Positions 16,559 through 26,221 of a stretch of 43,605 nucleotides of DNA are shown in pieces. The first letter of the stretch is position 1. Each line of letters starts with the position of its first letter. The position numbers were made by a program, and so were the translations under genes. Location: assembly GCA_030066595.1 (NCBI GenBank), contig JASJBI010000030.1:1-43605 (forward strand). The letters run 5' to 3'. Source of the DNA: Alphaproteobacteria bacterium (GTDB lineage: Bacteria; Pseudomonadota; Alphaproteobacteria; JAJFFI01). A model generated the notes under the pieces. That model saw nothing but the letters and a program-made list of their open reading frames with translations, did not search any database and was not told the DNA's origin.

Positions 16559-18224
16559 CAAGAAGCTTCCGGGCGGTCCGAGCGGCCATGTGGACAGCTT
16601 CGCGCGGGACCATCTGCCGCCGAAGGCGGAATGGGCCGAGATGGATTACGCCAGCCTGCCCGAGCTCGCGGCCTATCCCGACCGCATGAACGCGGCGGTC
16701 GAGCTCTTGGACAGCCATGTCGCGGCGGGGCGGGGCGAGCGCACGGCGATCCTGTTCGGCGATCTCCAGTGGAGCTACGCCGAGCTCAAGGACCGGGCCG
16801 ACCGCATCGCCCGGGTGCTGGTCGAGGACATGGGGCTGGTGTCGGGCAACCGGGTGCTGCTGCGCGGGCCCAACAACCCGATGATGGCGGCCTCGTGGCT
16901 GGGCATCGTCAAGGCCGGCGGCGTCTGCGTGGCCACCATGCCGCTGTTGCGTGCGCGCGAGCTCGCCTTCATGGTCGAGAAGGCCGAGATCCGGCACGCG
17001 CTCTGTGACGCCGCTTTGGCGGACGAGCTCAAGGGCTGTCAGGAGCGCGCGCCGCGGCTCGAGACCTGTCTCTACTTCTCCGCCACCGGCGAGGAAGAGG
17101 CCGAGGTCGACCGGCTGATCAGGGACAAGCAAGCGGGCTTCGACAACTGCGACACGGCGGCGGATGACGTGGCGCTGATCGCCTTCACCTCGGGGACCAC
17201 CGGCCAGCCCAAGGGCACCATGCACTTCCATCGCGACGTGCTGGCCATGTCCGACTGCTTCCCGAAATACATCTTCGACGCCCGGCCCGACGACATCTGC
17301 ACCGGCTCGCCGCCGCTCGCCTTCACCTTCGGGCTCGGCGCGCTCCTGACATTTCCCCTGCGCCACGGCGCGGCGATCGCATACTTCGCGGGGCCGCCCG
17401 CGCCCGAGACGCTCTTGGAGACGATCGGCCGGCACGGCTGCACCGCGCTCTACACCGCGCCCACCATGTACCGGGCCATGCTGGACGTGGTCGACGCGCA
17501 CGACATTTCGACCCTCGAGAAATGCGTCTCCGCCGGCGAGCACCTGCCGAAGCCGACCTGGGAGGCCTGGCACGATACGACCGGCATCAAGATCATCGAC
17601 GGCCTCGGCTCGACCGAGATGATCCACATCTTCGTCTCCGCTTCGGGCGACGACATCCGTCCCGGCGCCACCGGCCGGGCGATCCCCGGCTACGAGGCCT
17701 GCGTGGTGGACGACGACGGCCGGCCGCTGCCGCCGGGCGAGGCCGGCAATCTCGCCGTACGCGGCCCCACCGGCTGCCGCTATCTCGACAACCCGGAACG
17801 CCAGGCGGCCTACGTCAAGAACGACTGGAACCTGCCCGGCGACGTCTATGCCATGGATGAGGACGGCTACTTCTGGTACCAGGCGCGGGCCGACGACATG
17901 ATTATCTCGGCCGGCTACAACATCTCGGGACCGGAGGTGGAATCGGTCCTGCTGGACCACGACAAGGTGCAGGACTGCGCCGTGGTCGCCGCACCGCATC
18001 CGGAGCGGGGCCACATCGTCAAGGCCTTCGTCGTGCTGCGCGACCCGGCGGACGCCAACGACGGGACGGTCAAGACGCTGCAGGATTTCGTCAAGAACGA
18101 GATTGCCCCCTACAAGTATCCGCGCGCGGTCGAGTTCGTCGACGACCTGCCGCGCACCGAGACCGGCAAGGTGCAGCGCTTCAAGCTGCGCCAGCAGGAA
18201 GAGGCGAAGGCGGGGGCGTCGTGA
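16551..18224 (+). CDS. 2-aminobenzoate-CoA ligase (AMP-forming, benzoate-CoA ligase family)
   Basis: The enzyme activates an aromatic acid: acid + ATP + CoA gives acyl-CoA + AMP + PPi. The 557-residue product is a full-length adenylate-forming ligase, with the P-loop-like FTSGTTGQPKGTMHFHRD at about 212, GLGSTEM at about 355, and the C-terminal catalytic lysine in ETGKVQRFKL at about 538. The N-terminal RDHLPPKAEWAEMDYASLPELAAYPDRMNAAVELLD is the signature I associate with 2-aminobenzoate-CoA ligases (abmG of Azoarcus evansii) as opposed to benzoate-CoA ligases. The fused monooxygenase/reductase that follows supports this substrate; salicylate would be the main alternative. Its ATG lies within the end of the preceding gene. 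A repeat-bearing gap of 251 bases follows. Confidence 0.88.
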
Positions 18225-18250
18225 AGATCATGCGCGGCCCCAGACTACGG

Positions 18251-18358
18251 CCCCTCATACTTCGTCCTTCGACTACCGCGCTTCATCCTGAGGAGCGTCG
18301 AAGGCGCGTCTCGAAGGGGAAGCGCGGCGCTCAGGATGAAGAAGCTCAGCATGAGGGG
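18251..18358. repeat. Nested palindromic repeat (TCATCCTGAG type)
   Basis: The inner arms CTTCATCCTGAG (18281-18292) and CTCAGGATGAAG (18330-18341) match perfectly over 12 bp, and the outer arms CCCCTCAT (18251-18258) and ATGAGGGG (18351-18358) over 8 bp. The GTCGAAGG and CTCGAAGG phrases inside are typical of a repeat class common in alphaproteobacteria (from memory). It lies between the ligase and monooxygenase genes. Confidence 0.7.
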
Positions 18359-18371
18359 TTCGAGGTTGTTT

Positions 18372-18409
18372 CCGCGCCTCATCCTGAGCCTGTCGAAGGA
18401 GAGGCGCGG
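18372..18409. repeat. Second palindrome of the TCATCCTGAG type
   Basis: CCGCGCCTC (18372-18380) and GAGGCGCGG (18401-18409) form a perfect 9-bp stem around ATCCTGAGCCTGTCGAAGGA. It belongs to the same repeat family as the element just upstream. Confidence 0.65.
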
Positions 18410-18475
18410 GTTGTGGTGAAATTCCGGGAACTCAGTGCATTTAAGTCATGATGTGTTCTCGTCGAGGGTGAGGGA

Positions 18476-20728
18476 ATGAAGATCAATTGCTTGGGCGGCG
18501 GGCCGGCGGGGCTGTATTTCGCGATTCTGATGAAGAAGGCCTATCCCGCGGCCGAGATCCGGGTCATCGAGCGCAACCGGGCGGACGACACCTTCGGCTT
18601 CGGCGTGGTGTTCTCGGACGCGACGCTCGAGAACTTCGCCGAGGCCGACCAGGAGACCTACGACCGGATCACCGGCAGCTTCGCCCACTGGGACGACATC
18701 CACATCCACTTCAAGGGCGAGGTGCTGCGCTCCACCGGGCACGGCTTCTCCGGCATGTCGCGCAAGCTCATGCTCAACATCCTGCAGGAGCGCGCGCGGG
18801 CGCTGGACATTGATCTCCGCTTCGAGACCGAGATCGACAATCCAGAGGACTGGCGCGACTGCGATCTGGTGTTCGCGGCGGACGGGGTGAACAGCCTGAT
18901 CCGCGACGCCTATGCGGACCGCTTCGAGCCCAATGTGGACTTCCGCCCCAACCGCTTCGTCTGGCTCGGCACCGACTATCCCTTCGAGGCCTTCACCTTC
19001 CACTTCATCGAGAACGAGCACGGCCTCTGGCGGACCCACTGCTATCGCTACATGGAGGGCATGTCGACGCTGATCCTGGAGTGCACCAACGACACCTTCG
19101 ACAAGACCGGGCTCGAGGTCACGGACGAAGCGGCGACGGCGGCCTATACGGCGCGGCTGCTCGAACCCTTCATCGATGGCGCCGAGGTCATCACCAACCG
19201 TTCGCACTGGCGCAACTTCCCGATTATCAGCTGCGGCAACTGGTCCTTCGAGAACGTGGTGCTGATCGGCGACGCGGTGCACACGGCGCACTTCTCCATC
19301 GGCTCGGGCACCAAGCTCGCCATGGAGGACGCCATCTCGCTGGCCGACGCCATCAAGGAGACCGGCGAGATCCCGGCGGCGTTGCAGACATACGAGGAGA
19401 CGCGCAAGCCCGAGGTCGAGAGCCTGCAGCGCGCGGCGCTGACCTCGCTCACCTGGTTCGAGGAGACCGAGCGCTATTACGACAGGCTCGAGCCGGTCCA
19501 GTTCGGCTTCTCGCTGTTGACCCGCTCTTTGCGCATCAGCCACGAAAACCTCAAGCTGCGCGACCCGGACTACGTCGCCTCGATCGACAGCTGGTTCGCC
19601 GAGCAGGCGGCCAACCAGAGCGGCGTCAACGTGCCCACGCGCCCGGCGCCGCCACCCATGTTCACGCCCTTCAAGCTGCGCGACATGACGCTCAGGAACC
19701 GGGTCGTGGTCTCGCCCATGTGCCAGTACTCGGCTGAGGACGGCACCATCAACGACTGGCATCTGGTGCATCTCGGCAGCCGCGCCCTGGGCGGCGCCGG
19801 GCTGGTCATGACCGAGATGACCGACATCAGCCGCGAGGGCCGCATCAGCCCGGGCTGCGCCGGCATGTACAAGCCCGAGCATGTGGCCGCCTGGCGCCGG
19901 GTGGTGGATTTCGTGCACGGGCATAGCGAGGCCAAGATCGGCCTGCAGCTCGCCCATGCCGGGCGCAAGGCGTCCACCAAGCTGGGCTGGGAAGGCTATG
20001 ACGTGCCGCTCGACGAGGGCAACTGGCCGGTCATGGCGCCGTCATCGATCCCCTATATGGAGATCAACCAGGTGCCCAGGGAGATGACCCGGGTCGACAT
20101 GGACCAGGTACGGGACGACTTCGTGCGCGCCGCCGAGATGGGCGAAGAGGCCGGCTTCGACATGCTCGAGATCCACTTCGCGCACGGCTATCTGTTGTCG
20201 ACCTTCATCTCGCCGCTGACCAACCGGCGGACGGACGCCTATGGCGGCCCGCTCGAGAACCGCATGCGCTTCCCGCTGGAATGCTTCGACGCGGTGCGCG
20301 AAGCCTGGCCCGCGCACAAGCCGATCTCGGTGCGCATCTCGGCCACGGACTGGAAGGAGGGCGGCACCACCGGGGCCGACGCGGTCCGGATCGCCGCCAT
20401 GCTCAAGGCCCAGGGCTGCGACATCGTCGACGTGTCGGCGGGCCAGGTGGTGGCCGACCAGGAGCCCCTTTACGGCCGGCTGTTCCAGACCCCGTTCTCG
20501 GACCGGGTGCGGCTCGAGGCCGGGATCCCGACTATGACCGTGGGCGCGATCTCGTCCTACGAGGACGTGAACTCGATCCTCGCGGCCGGGCGGGCCGACC
20601 TCTGCGTCCTGGCCCGGGCCCATCTCTACGACCCCTACTGGACGCGGCACGCCGCCTTTGCCCAGGGCCACGCCATGCCCTGGCCGGATCCCTACGCCAC
20701 CATCGACGACTACACGCCCAGGGTTTGA
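18476..20728 (+). CDS. Bifunctional 2-aminobenzoyl-CoA monooxygenase/reductase (salicylyl-CoA 5-hydroxylase-like)
   Basis: The 750-residue protein is a fusion. Residues 1-390 are a class A flavin monooxygenase: [19 protein letters not shown] (FAD dinucleotide motif), the FGFGVVFSD stretch, and [22 protein letters not shown]. Residues about 395-750 are an old-yellow-enzyme reductase: [35 protein letters not shown] [40 protein letters not shown]. This architecture is that of 2-aminobenzoyl-CoA monooxygenase/reductase of Azoarcus evansii, which hydroxylates C5 of 2-aminobenzoyl-CoA with O2 and NADH and reduces the ring to 2-amino-5-oxocyclohex-1-ene-carbonyl-CoA. Database entries often name it salicylyl-CoA 5-hydroxylase/oxidoreductase. 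Start: ATG 18476 after GAGGGTGAGGG. It closes the operon. Confidence 0.9.
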   Translation: MKINCLGGGPAGLYFAILMKKAYPAAEIRVIERNRADDTFGFGVVFSDATLENFAEADQETYDRITGSFAHWDDIHIHFKGEVLRSTGHGFSGMSRKLMLNILQERARALDIDLRFETEIDNPEDWRDCDLVFAADGVNSLIRDAYADRFEPNVDFRPNRFVWLGTDYPFEAFTFHFIENEHGLWRTHCYRYMEGMSTLILECTNDTFDKTGLEVTDEAATAAYTARLLEPFIDGAEVITNRSHWRNFPIISCGNWSFENVVLIGDAVHTAHFSIGSGTKLAMEDAISLADAIKETGEIPAALQTYEETRKPEVESLQRAALTSLTWFEETERYYDRLEPVQFGFSLLTRSLRISHENLKLRDPDYVASIDSWFAEQAANQSGVNVPTRPAPPPMFTPFKLRDMTLRNRVVVSPMCQYSAEDGTINDWHLVHLGSRALGGAGLVMTEMTDISREGRISPGCAGMYKPEHVAAWRRVVDFVHGHSEAKIGLQLAHAGRKASTKLGWEGYDVPLDEGNWPVMAPSSIPYMEINQVPREMTRVDMDQVRDDFVRAAEMGEEAGFDMLEIHFAHGYLLSTFISPLTNRRTDAYGGPLENRMRFPLECFDAVREAWPAHKPISVRISATDWKEGGTTGADAVRIAAMLKAQGCDIVDVSAGQVVADQEPLYGRLFQTPFSDRVRLEAGIPTMTVGAISSYEDVNSILAAGRADLCVLARAHLYDPYWTRHAAFAQGHAMPWPDPYATIDDYTPRV

Positions 20729-20780
20729 GGGCGGGGGCCAGGACGGATGATGCTGGTCGCGCGAGCCTGATCAGATCAGT

Positions 20781-21158
20781 CTAAGCGGCAGCCCGCATCA
20801 GCCCGTCGATGGTGGTGAGCAAGTCCTCGTTGTCCATGGGCTTCTGCATCGTGACATCGGCGCCCAGCGCAGACGCCAGGTTTATGGCGAATTCCGGCGG
20901 CTGGCGGGCGCCGCCCCCGGAGATCGCGATGATCTTCAGATCCGGATACGACTCCCGCAGGTGCCGGATCAATTCGATGCCGTCCATCGCCGGCATGAAG
21001 ACGTCTGTGACCACGATATCGAACGCGTCGCTTCCTGCCGCCTTCAGCGCGGCTTTGCCGTCAGACGCTTCGGTCACGGTGTGCCCGCTCTCCTGCAAGA
21101 GGGTGCTCAATGCAAGCCGTACCATTTGGACGTCGTCGACGAGCAGGATGTTTGCCAT
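20781..21158 (-). CDS. Single-domain response regulator (CheY-like receiver)
   Basis: The 125-residue protein is one receiver domain with no output domain. The acidic pocket is Asp8-Asp9 in LLVDDVQ, the phosphoacceptor is Asp52 in VVTDVFMPAMDG, Ser80 in IAISGG takes the Thr/Ser role, and Lys106 in MQKP is the conserved lysine. It lies 18 bases downstream of the histidine kinase gene on the same strand and is surely its partner. Without a DNA-binding part it must act by protein contact, as an intermediate in a phosphorelay, or as a phosphate sink. Confidence 0.9.
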   Translation of the reverse strand: MANILLVDDVQMVRLALSTLLQESGHTVTEASDGKAALKAAGSDAFDIVVTDVFMPAMDGIELIRHLRESYPDLKIIAISGGGARQPPEFAINLASALGADVTMQKPMDNEDLLTTIDGLMRAAA

Positions 21159-21176
21159 GATGCGACCCTCCTCAGG

Positions 21177-22241
21177 TCAATTGCCGGCCACGGGAATCAG
21201 AATCGTGAAGCAGGTCCCGTGACCGGGTGTGGACGACACGGAAATCTTGCCCTGCCAATCGGTGATGATGCCGTACACGACCGCCAATCCGAGGCCGACG
21301 TTGTCCTTGCCGTCTGCCGTGGTGAAGAACGGATCGAACAGCCTCCTGCGCACGTCGTCCGACATGCCGCTGCCGCGGTCGGATACCAGAACCTTGAAGT
21401 AATCGCCTGCCGCCAGGCCCAGCGCCTCTGTGTCCCGCGCCGAGACCTGCTCGGCCGTCAGCGCGATCGTCAGGGTTCCGTTCCCGTCCATGGCGCGTGC
21501 AGCGTTCGTCATCAGGTTGGTAATGATCTGCGTGAGCTCGGTCCGGTTGATCAGCGCCTGTCCCGGCAGATCCGGGACGTCGATCGCAAGATCGATCGTC
21601 GACGGCAGAACCGTTCGCGAGAAATCCACGACCTGTCTCAGGCAGGTTGAGAAGACCATCTTCTCCTTCTGCAGCGACTTCCCGCCCGCAAAGGTCAAGG
21701 CCTTGCTCACGATGTCTCGGCTGTGCTCGGACGCCTCCAGGATCTTTTCGAGATTGGTCCGGATATCCTGCGGCAAAGACTCGTTCTTCAGGCTGAGCTG
21801 GGTCAGGGTAATGACCGGCTGAAGCATGTTGTTGAGCTCGTGGGCCATGCCACCAGCCAGCCTGCCCAGCGCCTCCATCCGTTGCGCCTCGCGCATCTCG
21901 GCCTCGGCGGCGAGGATGCGCGCATGGGTGGCCTTGAGCGTTTCGTTGGCGTCCGCGAGTTCACGGTTCAGCCGTCGCGCCTCCTGCCAACGCCGAAAAG
22001 AGTACCAGGCCATGACAAAGGTCAGGGCCGGGATGGACGCCAGGAGCTCGTCGAGTTCCCAGTCCTCGTAGTCTCTCGTCGTTTCAAAGAGACGGTCGAC
22101 AAAATCGAAGGAGATGAGCAGGCTGAGCAGCACCGCAAAGGCCGCCGCGCCGAGAATTAGGTCCCGCATCCGCGCCGTGTCTTTGCGCTCGCTCCAGCTT
22201 GTCTCGGCCGAAGCGTTCTCCGTCGCCATTTCGAGCATCAT
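21177..22241 (-). CDS. Membrane sensor histidine kinase
   Basis: The 354-residue protein has two membrane segments (about residues 27-48 and 66-84) with a very short, acidic periplasmic loop between them (DRLFETTRDYEDWELDE), too small for a normal sensor domain. A coiled-coil linker (85-120) leads to the HisKA dimerisation domain, with His134 in GGMAHELNNMLQP, then the HATPase domain: N-box NLMTNAARAM, G1 SDRGSGMS, F-box FDPFFTT, G2 GLGLAVVYGI. The HELNN form of the H-box is typical of NtrB/DctB-like kinases. The start is ATG 22241 (a second ATG follows at once) with GAGGA upstream. It is transcribed with the single-domain receiver 20781-21158. The stimulus is unknown. Confidence 0.9.
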   Translation of the reverse strand: MMLEMATENASAETSWSERKDTARMRDLILGAAAFAVLLSLLISFDFVDRLFETTRDYEDWELDELLASIPALTFVMAWYSFRRWQEARRLNRELADANETLKATHARILAAEAEMREAQRMEALGRLAGGMAHELNNMLQPVITLTQLSLKNESLPQDIRTNLEKILEASEHSRDIVSKALTFAGGKSLQKEKMVFSTCLRQVVDFSRTVLPSTIDLAIDVPDLPGQALINRTELTQIITNLMTNAARAMDGNGTLTIALTAEQVSARDTEALGLAAGDYFKVLVSDRGSGMSDDVRRRLFDPFFTTADGKDNVGLGLAVVYGIITDWQGKISVSSTPGHGTCFTILIPVAGN

Positions 22242-22541
22242 CGCAGTCCTCAGATCGGTGGAGACCTACAGGGGAATTGGTAAAGCGTGGGTAAAGCCTG
22301 ATCGTGGGCTTCGAGCGGATCGCTGGGGTCTGGCCGCGTCGGCACCCCGTCCGCCGACCCGCCTCCCCAGGGGTTGTGCTGTCCGCCCGCCCTACAACGC
22401 TTGCCGTCGAGCCGACAGCGCCCGCGTTCGACCTGCGCCGGCAATCGTGCTAGCGTTTCCCGTAAGCAGTTGATGTCTGATGGTTAATACCGGCCGGGAC
22501 TGGGGACGGGGTATGCCAAAAGGATATATGCCGGTGAGACG
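22242..22541. other. Divergent control region between the kinase and pqiA
   Basis: The 300 bases contain no gene. Near the kinase start there is a tandem GCTTTACC repeat (22279-22297). Nearer pqiA, GTGCTAG (22446-22452) resembles an alphaproteobacterial -10 region, but I cannot place a matching -35 with confidence. Confidence 0.5.
22279..22297 (-). promoter_or_regulatory. Tandem 8-base repeat, possible regulator site upstream of the kinase
   Basis: On the minus strand GCTTTACC-CAC-GCTTTACC: two identical 8-base units with an 11-base period, one helical turn, 38 bases before the kinase start. Direct repeats of this period are the usual target of OmpR/PhoB-type regulators. Confidence 0.4.
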
Positions 22542-23837
22542 ATGACCACGCCGGCCGTCGCCTATCCGGACCGGTCCGTGGTCTCGTGCCACGACTGCGG
22601 CGCGCTCTACCGGCGCATCGATCCCGGGGTGGCGGCAAAGGCGAAATGCCCGCGCTGCGGCGCCCTTTTGTACTACAGCAAACCCAACAGCATCGACCGG
22701 TCGCTCAACCTGCACCTGGCGGCGCTGATTTTTCTGGTGCTGGCCAACATCTTCCCCTTCATGACCTTCAAGCTCGAGGGGCGGGAGCAGGAGAGCACGC
22801 TGATCTCGGGCGTCATCGACTTCTATAACCAAGGTTTGTGGCCGCTTGCGGCGCTGGTGCTGCTCGCCACGGTCTTGATCCCGTTCGTCAAGATCGTCAG
22901 CACCATCTACGTCCTGGCCATGGTCCAATACGGCCGGACGACCCGGCGGCTGGCGACGATCTTTCGATATATCGAGGTCATGCACCCCTGGGCCATGATG
23001 GAGGTCTATCTCCTCGGTGTGCTGGTGGCGATCGTCAAGCTCTCGGACATGGCGACGATCGAGTTCGGCACCGCGCTTTGGTGCTTCGTGATCCTGATCA
23101 TCCTGTTGGCGGCGGGCGAGTCGGCGCTCGACCCAGGCGAGGTCTGGGACCGGCTGGACCGCCGCCGGGCGGACAAGGGCACGGGGCCCGCCCAAGCGCC
23201 GCCGGACAGGCGGGTGCGCCCCTTCGGCTGCCACAGCTGCGGGCTGGTCACCTATCTCGACCGCACGGCCGAGGCCAGCCATCCCCATTGCGAACGCTGC
23301 GGCGGCACGCTGCACTGGCGCAAGACCAACAGCCTGGCGCGCTCCTGGGCCTTGGTGATCACCGGCTTCATTCTCTACATCCCGGCCAACCTGTATCCGA
23401 TCATGACCGTGATCTCCTTCGGCAAGGGCGCACCCGACACGATCATGAGCGGCGTCATCCACCTGATCGAGGCCGAGATGTGGCCGCTCGCGCTCTTGGT
23501 CTTTTTCGCCAGCGTAACCGTGCCCGTGATGAAGCTGCTCGGCATGAGCTATCTCTTGATTTCGGTCCAGCGGGGCTCGCACTGGCGCCCTCGCGACCGG
23601 ACCTTGCTCTACCGGATCGTCGAGGCGGTCGGGCGCTGGTCGATGATCGACATCTTCATGATCTCGATCCTGGTCGCCCTGGTGAAGCTCGGATCGATCG
23701 CGACCATTGAGCCCGGCGTCGGGGCGACCTCGTTCGCCGCGGTCGTGGTGATCACCATGATTGCGGCGATGACCTTTGACCCGCGCCTGATCTGGGACGC
23801 CATGGAAGAAAGGACCGACGGTGGCGCCGCCCGCTGA
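22542..23837 (+). CDS. pqiA: Paraquat-inducible protein A (PqiA), membrane part of an intermembrane lipid transport system
   Basis: The 431-residue inner-membrane protein has the tandem PqiA architecture. Each half starts with a cytoplasmic zinc-ribbon (CHDCGALYRR...CPRCGALL at the N-terminus; CHSCGLVTYL...CERCGGTL at about residues 229-258), followed by four membrane segments. Repeated phrases such as LWPLAALVLLATVLIPFVKI and MWPLALLVFFASVTVPVMKL show the internal duplication. In E. coli, PqiA works with the MCE protein PqiB and the lipoprotein PqiC, which together bridge the inner and outer membranes, and is induced by membrane and redox stress. It overlaps pqiB by 17 bases. The ATG at 22542 follows GGTGAGACG. 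Confidence 0.93.
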   Translation: MTTPAVAYPDRSVVSCHDCGALYRRIDPGVAAKAKCPRCGALLYYSKPNSIDRSLNLHLAALIFLVLANIFPFMTFKLEGREQESTLISGVIDFYNQGLWPLAALVLLATVLIPFVKIVSTIYVLAMVQYGRTTRRLATIFRYIEVMHPWAMMEVYLLGVLVAIVKLSDMATIEFGTALWCFVILIILLAAGESALDPGEVWDRLDRRRADKGTGPAQAPPDRRVRPFGCHSCGLVTYLDRTAEASHPHCERCGGTLHWRKTNSLARSWALVITGFILYIPANLYPIMTVISFGKGAPDTIMSGVIHLIEAEMWPLALLVFFASVTVPVMKLLGMSYLLISVQRGSHWRPRDRTLLYRIVEAVGRWSMIDIFMISILVALVKLGSIATIEPGVGATSFAAVVVITMIAAMTFDPRLIWDAMEERTDGGAAR

Positions 23838-25551
23838 GACCCAGATGGAGCCGGCTGCTCCGGATGTGGAAATCCGGAAGCGGCGCGGCATCTCGCCCGT
23901 CTGGCTGATCCCCGTCGTCGCCGGCGCGATCGCGCTGTGGCTCGGCTATAAGACGATCACGGAAAAAGGCCCGACGATCACGATCGCCTTCGAGACGGCC
24001 GAGGGCCTGGAGGCGGAGAAGACCAAGCTCAAGATCAAGGATATCGACGTCGGCCTGGTGCAGGAGATCCGGATCAAAGAGGACCTGTCCGGCGTGGTCG
24101 TCACGGCGGAGCTGGACAAGGGCACGGAGTCCTTCCTCACTGACCAGACGAGATTCTGGGTCGTCCGACCCAGGGCCGACATCAGCGGCATCTCCGGGCT
24201 CGGCACGCTGGTTTCGGGCTCGTATATCGAGATCGACCCGAGCATCAAGGGAGAGCCGGCGCGCAGCTTCACGGGGCTCGAGGTTCCGCCGCTGGTGCGC
24301 ACCGACCGGCCCGGAAACCGCTACGTCCTCGTCGCCGACAAGCTGGGCTCTTTCAGCCGGGGCTCGCCGATCTACTACCGCGGATTCAAGGCGGGCCAGG
24401 TGCTGGGCTATGAGCTGACGGAAGACGAGCAGGGCGTCTTCGTGCACATCTTCATCGACGAGGCCTACACCGGTCTCGTCAAGACCAGCTCGCGCTTCTG
24501 GAACGTCAGCGGCGTCCAGGTCGAGGCCGGCTCCGAGGGCATGCGGATCAAGATGGAATCGCTCGCCGCCTTGATCGAGGGCGGCATCGCCTTCGACACG
24601 CCCCGAACCCTGGAAACCGCCGACCTGGCCGAAGCGGGCACGGGCTTCAGCCTGTATGCAAGCCTCGAGGCCAGCGAGGAAGCCAGCTACGTGCGACGGT
24701 ATCGCTACATCCTGTACTTCGACGGTTCGGTCCGCGGCCTGTCGATCGGCGCACCGGTCGAGATCCGCGGCGTGAAGGTGGGCAAGGTCATCGATCTGAA
24801 GATGGAGTTCGACCGGCCGAACCTGCGGTTCCGGATTCCGGTCCTGATCGAGATCGAGCCGGACCGCGTGGTCGTCATCGGCGAACAGGTACCGCTGCCC
24901 CAGGTGGCCGAGACCTCGGCGATGTCCGACGACATCCGCGCCCGGGCGGTGATGCGCGGCCTCGTCGCGCGCGGCCTGCGCGGGCAGCTGGAGAGCGGCA
25001 GCCTGATCACCGGACAGCTCTTCGTCTCCCTGGATTTCCATCCGGATACCGAGGCGCAGTTCGTGGACACGGAGGGCCGCTACGGCGAGATCCCGACGAT
25101 CCCGTCAACGATCGAGGCGCTGACCGCTTCGGTGACGGGCGTGCTGGACAAGATTGCCCGGCTGCAGCTGGAAGAGCTGGTCGCCGACATGCGAGAGACG
25201 GTGCAGACGGCGCAGGGCCTCGTCGCCTCGCCGGAGCTCAAGCAGTCGGTCGCCAATCTCAACGAGTCCCTGGTCAGCCTGCGCTCGACGCTCGACAACG
25301 TCGACCAGCAGGTCGGGCCTTTGGTCAGCAGCCTGCGCGAGACCTCGGACACGGCCAACCGCACGCTCAAGCAGGCGCGGGTGACGCTCGCCTCGACCAA
25401 CAGCCTGATCGGCGAAGGGTCCCAGATCCGCTACGATCTGAGCGAGATGCTGCGAGAGCTCGCCGAGGCCGCCCGGTCGATCCGGGTTCTGGCAGACTAT
25501 CTGGAGCAGAATCCGGAAGCTTTCGTGCGGGGCAAGGGAGGACCTGATTGA
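23821..25551 (+). CDS. pqiB: PqiB, MCE-domain lipid transport protein
   Basis: The 576-residue protein has a single N-terminal membrane anchor (ISPVWLIPVVAGAIALWLGY, about residues 23-42) and then three MCE (MlaD-like) domains: about 47-140 (ITIAFETAEGLEAEKTKLKIKDIDVGLVQEI), about 160-250 (RYVLVADKLGSFSRGSPIYYRGFKAGQVL), and about 290-405 (DGSVRGLSIGAPVEIRGVKVGKV). A long helical C-terminus with heptad character follows (LEELVADMRETVQTAQGLV onward), which in E. coli PqiB forms the needle that spans the periplasm. The length is close to the E. coli protein. It starts with GTG at 23821 inside pqiA, preceded by GAAAGGA. Its stop overlaps the pqiC start (TGATG). Confidence 0.93.
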   Translation: MAPPAETQMEPAAPDVEIRKRRGISPVWLIPVVAGAIALWLGYKTITEKGPTITIAFETAEGLEAEKTKLKIKDIDVGLVQEIRIKEDLSGVVVTAELDKGTESFLTDQTRFWVVRPRADISGISGLGTLVSGSYIEIDPSIKGEPARSFTGLEVPPLVRTDRPGNRYVLVADKLGSFSRGSPIYYRGFKAGQVLGYELTEDEQGVFVHIFIDEAYTGLVKTSSRFWNVSGVQVEAGSEGMRIKMESLAALIEGGIAFDTPRTLETADLAEAGTGFSLYASLEASEEASYVRRYRYILYFDGSVRGLSIGAPVEIRGVKVGKVIDLKMEFDRPNLRFRIPVLIEIEPDRVVVIGEQVPLPQVAETSAMSDDIRARAVMRGLVARGLRGQLESGSLITGQLFVSLDFHPDTEAQFVDTEGRYGEIPTIPSTIEALTASVTGVLDKIARLQLEELVADMRETVQTAQGLVASPELKQSVANLNESLVSLRSTLDNVDQQVGPLVSSLRETSDTANRTLKQARVTLASTNSLIGEGSQIRYDLSEMLRELAEAARSIRVLADYLEQNPEAFVRGKGGPD

Positions 25552-26174
25552 TGAACCGGCAGATCCGAGACCGGCCGCTTGCGCGCCTGCTGGTTCTCGG
25601 CATCCTGGTCGCCGTAGCGGCCTGCGCCGAGAGCCAGCCGTCCAAGTTCTATGTGCTTTCGAGCCTGAAGGCGTCCGAGGCGGGCGCGGTCCCGGGCGGC
25701 ACCCAGAAGAAACCGCTCGCGGTGGGTGTTGGCCCGATCACCATGCCGGAGTATCTCGACCGGCCGCAGGTCGTGACCCGGTCCAGCCCGACCAAGCTGT
25801 CGCTTGCCGAGTTCGACCGCTGGGCCGAACCGCTGACCCCGCTTTTCACCCGTGTCATGGTCGAGAACATGTCCGTCCTGCTGGCCTCGGAGCGCGTCTA
25901 CGGGCTGCCCCGCCGGAGCGGCGGACGCCTCGACTATCAGGTGGAGATCGACGTGTTCCGCTTCGACTCCGACGCTTCCGGCGAGGTCTTCCTGACCGCC
26001 CGCTGGACGCTCTACGGGACGAGCCGCCAGCGTCCCCTGAGGATCCGCCAGACCACCATCACCGAGAGCGCCGGATCGGCGGCGAACGTGGAGAGTTTGG
26101 CGGCCGCCATGAGCCGCGCCGTGGAACAGCTCAGCCGCGAGATCGCGCGCGAGATCGAGGCGCAGCGGGCATAG
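25551..26174 (+). CDS. pqiC: PqiC, outer-membrane lipoprotein of the PqiABC system
   Basis: The 207-residue product begins with a lipoprotein signal (MNRQIRDRPLARLLVLGILVAVAAC; lipobox VAAC, Cys25) and continues as the ABC-type transport auxiliary lipoprotein domain: FYVLSSL, VGVGPITMPEYLDRPQVVTR, the SLAEFDRWAEPL motif, and VEIDVFRFDSDASGEVFLTARWTLYG. In E. coli PqiC is the outer-membrane partner that binds the end of the PqiB needle. The ATG at 25551 is preferred over the TTG just before it because GGGAGGA precedes it at a good distance and it overlaps the pqiB stop by one base. It ends the operon, convergent with the AraC gene. Confidence 0.92.
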   Translation: MNRQIRDRPLARLLVLGILVAVAACAESQPSKFYVLSSLKASEAGAVPGGTQKKPLAVGVGPITMPEYLDRPQVVTRSSPTKLSLAEFDRWAEPLTPLFTRVMVENMSVLLASERVYGLPRRSGGRLDYQVEIDVFRFDSDASGEVFLTARWTLYGTSRQRPLRIRQTTITESAGSAANVESLAAAMSRAVEQLSREIAREIEAQRA

Positions 26175-26221
26175 GGTCTCGTCCCGGCGGACAGCGCGGC
26201 TGCCGGTCGGCTGCCGTGCGA

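Noticed and set aside
18221..18451. 76-codon frame after the ligase gene
   Set aside because: It is a translation of the TCATCCTGAG-type repeats (LHPEERRRRVSKG and PHPEPVEG are typical repeat translations), not a gene.
18446..19957. Leftward open frame of 503 codons
   Set aside because: It is antisense to the fused monooxygenase/reductase; high GC keeps the opposite frame open.
22392..23891. Leftward open frame of 499 codons
   Set aside because: It is antisense to pqiA, whose zinc ribbons and membrane segments are unmistakable.
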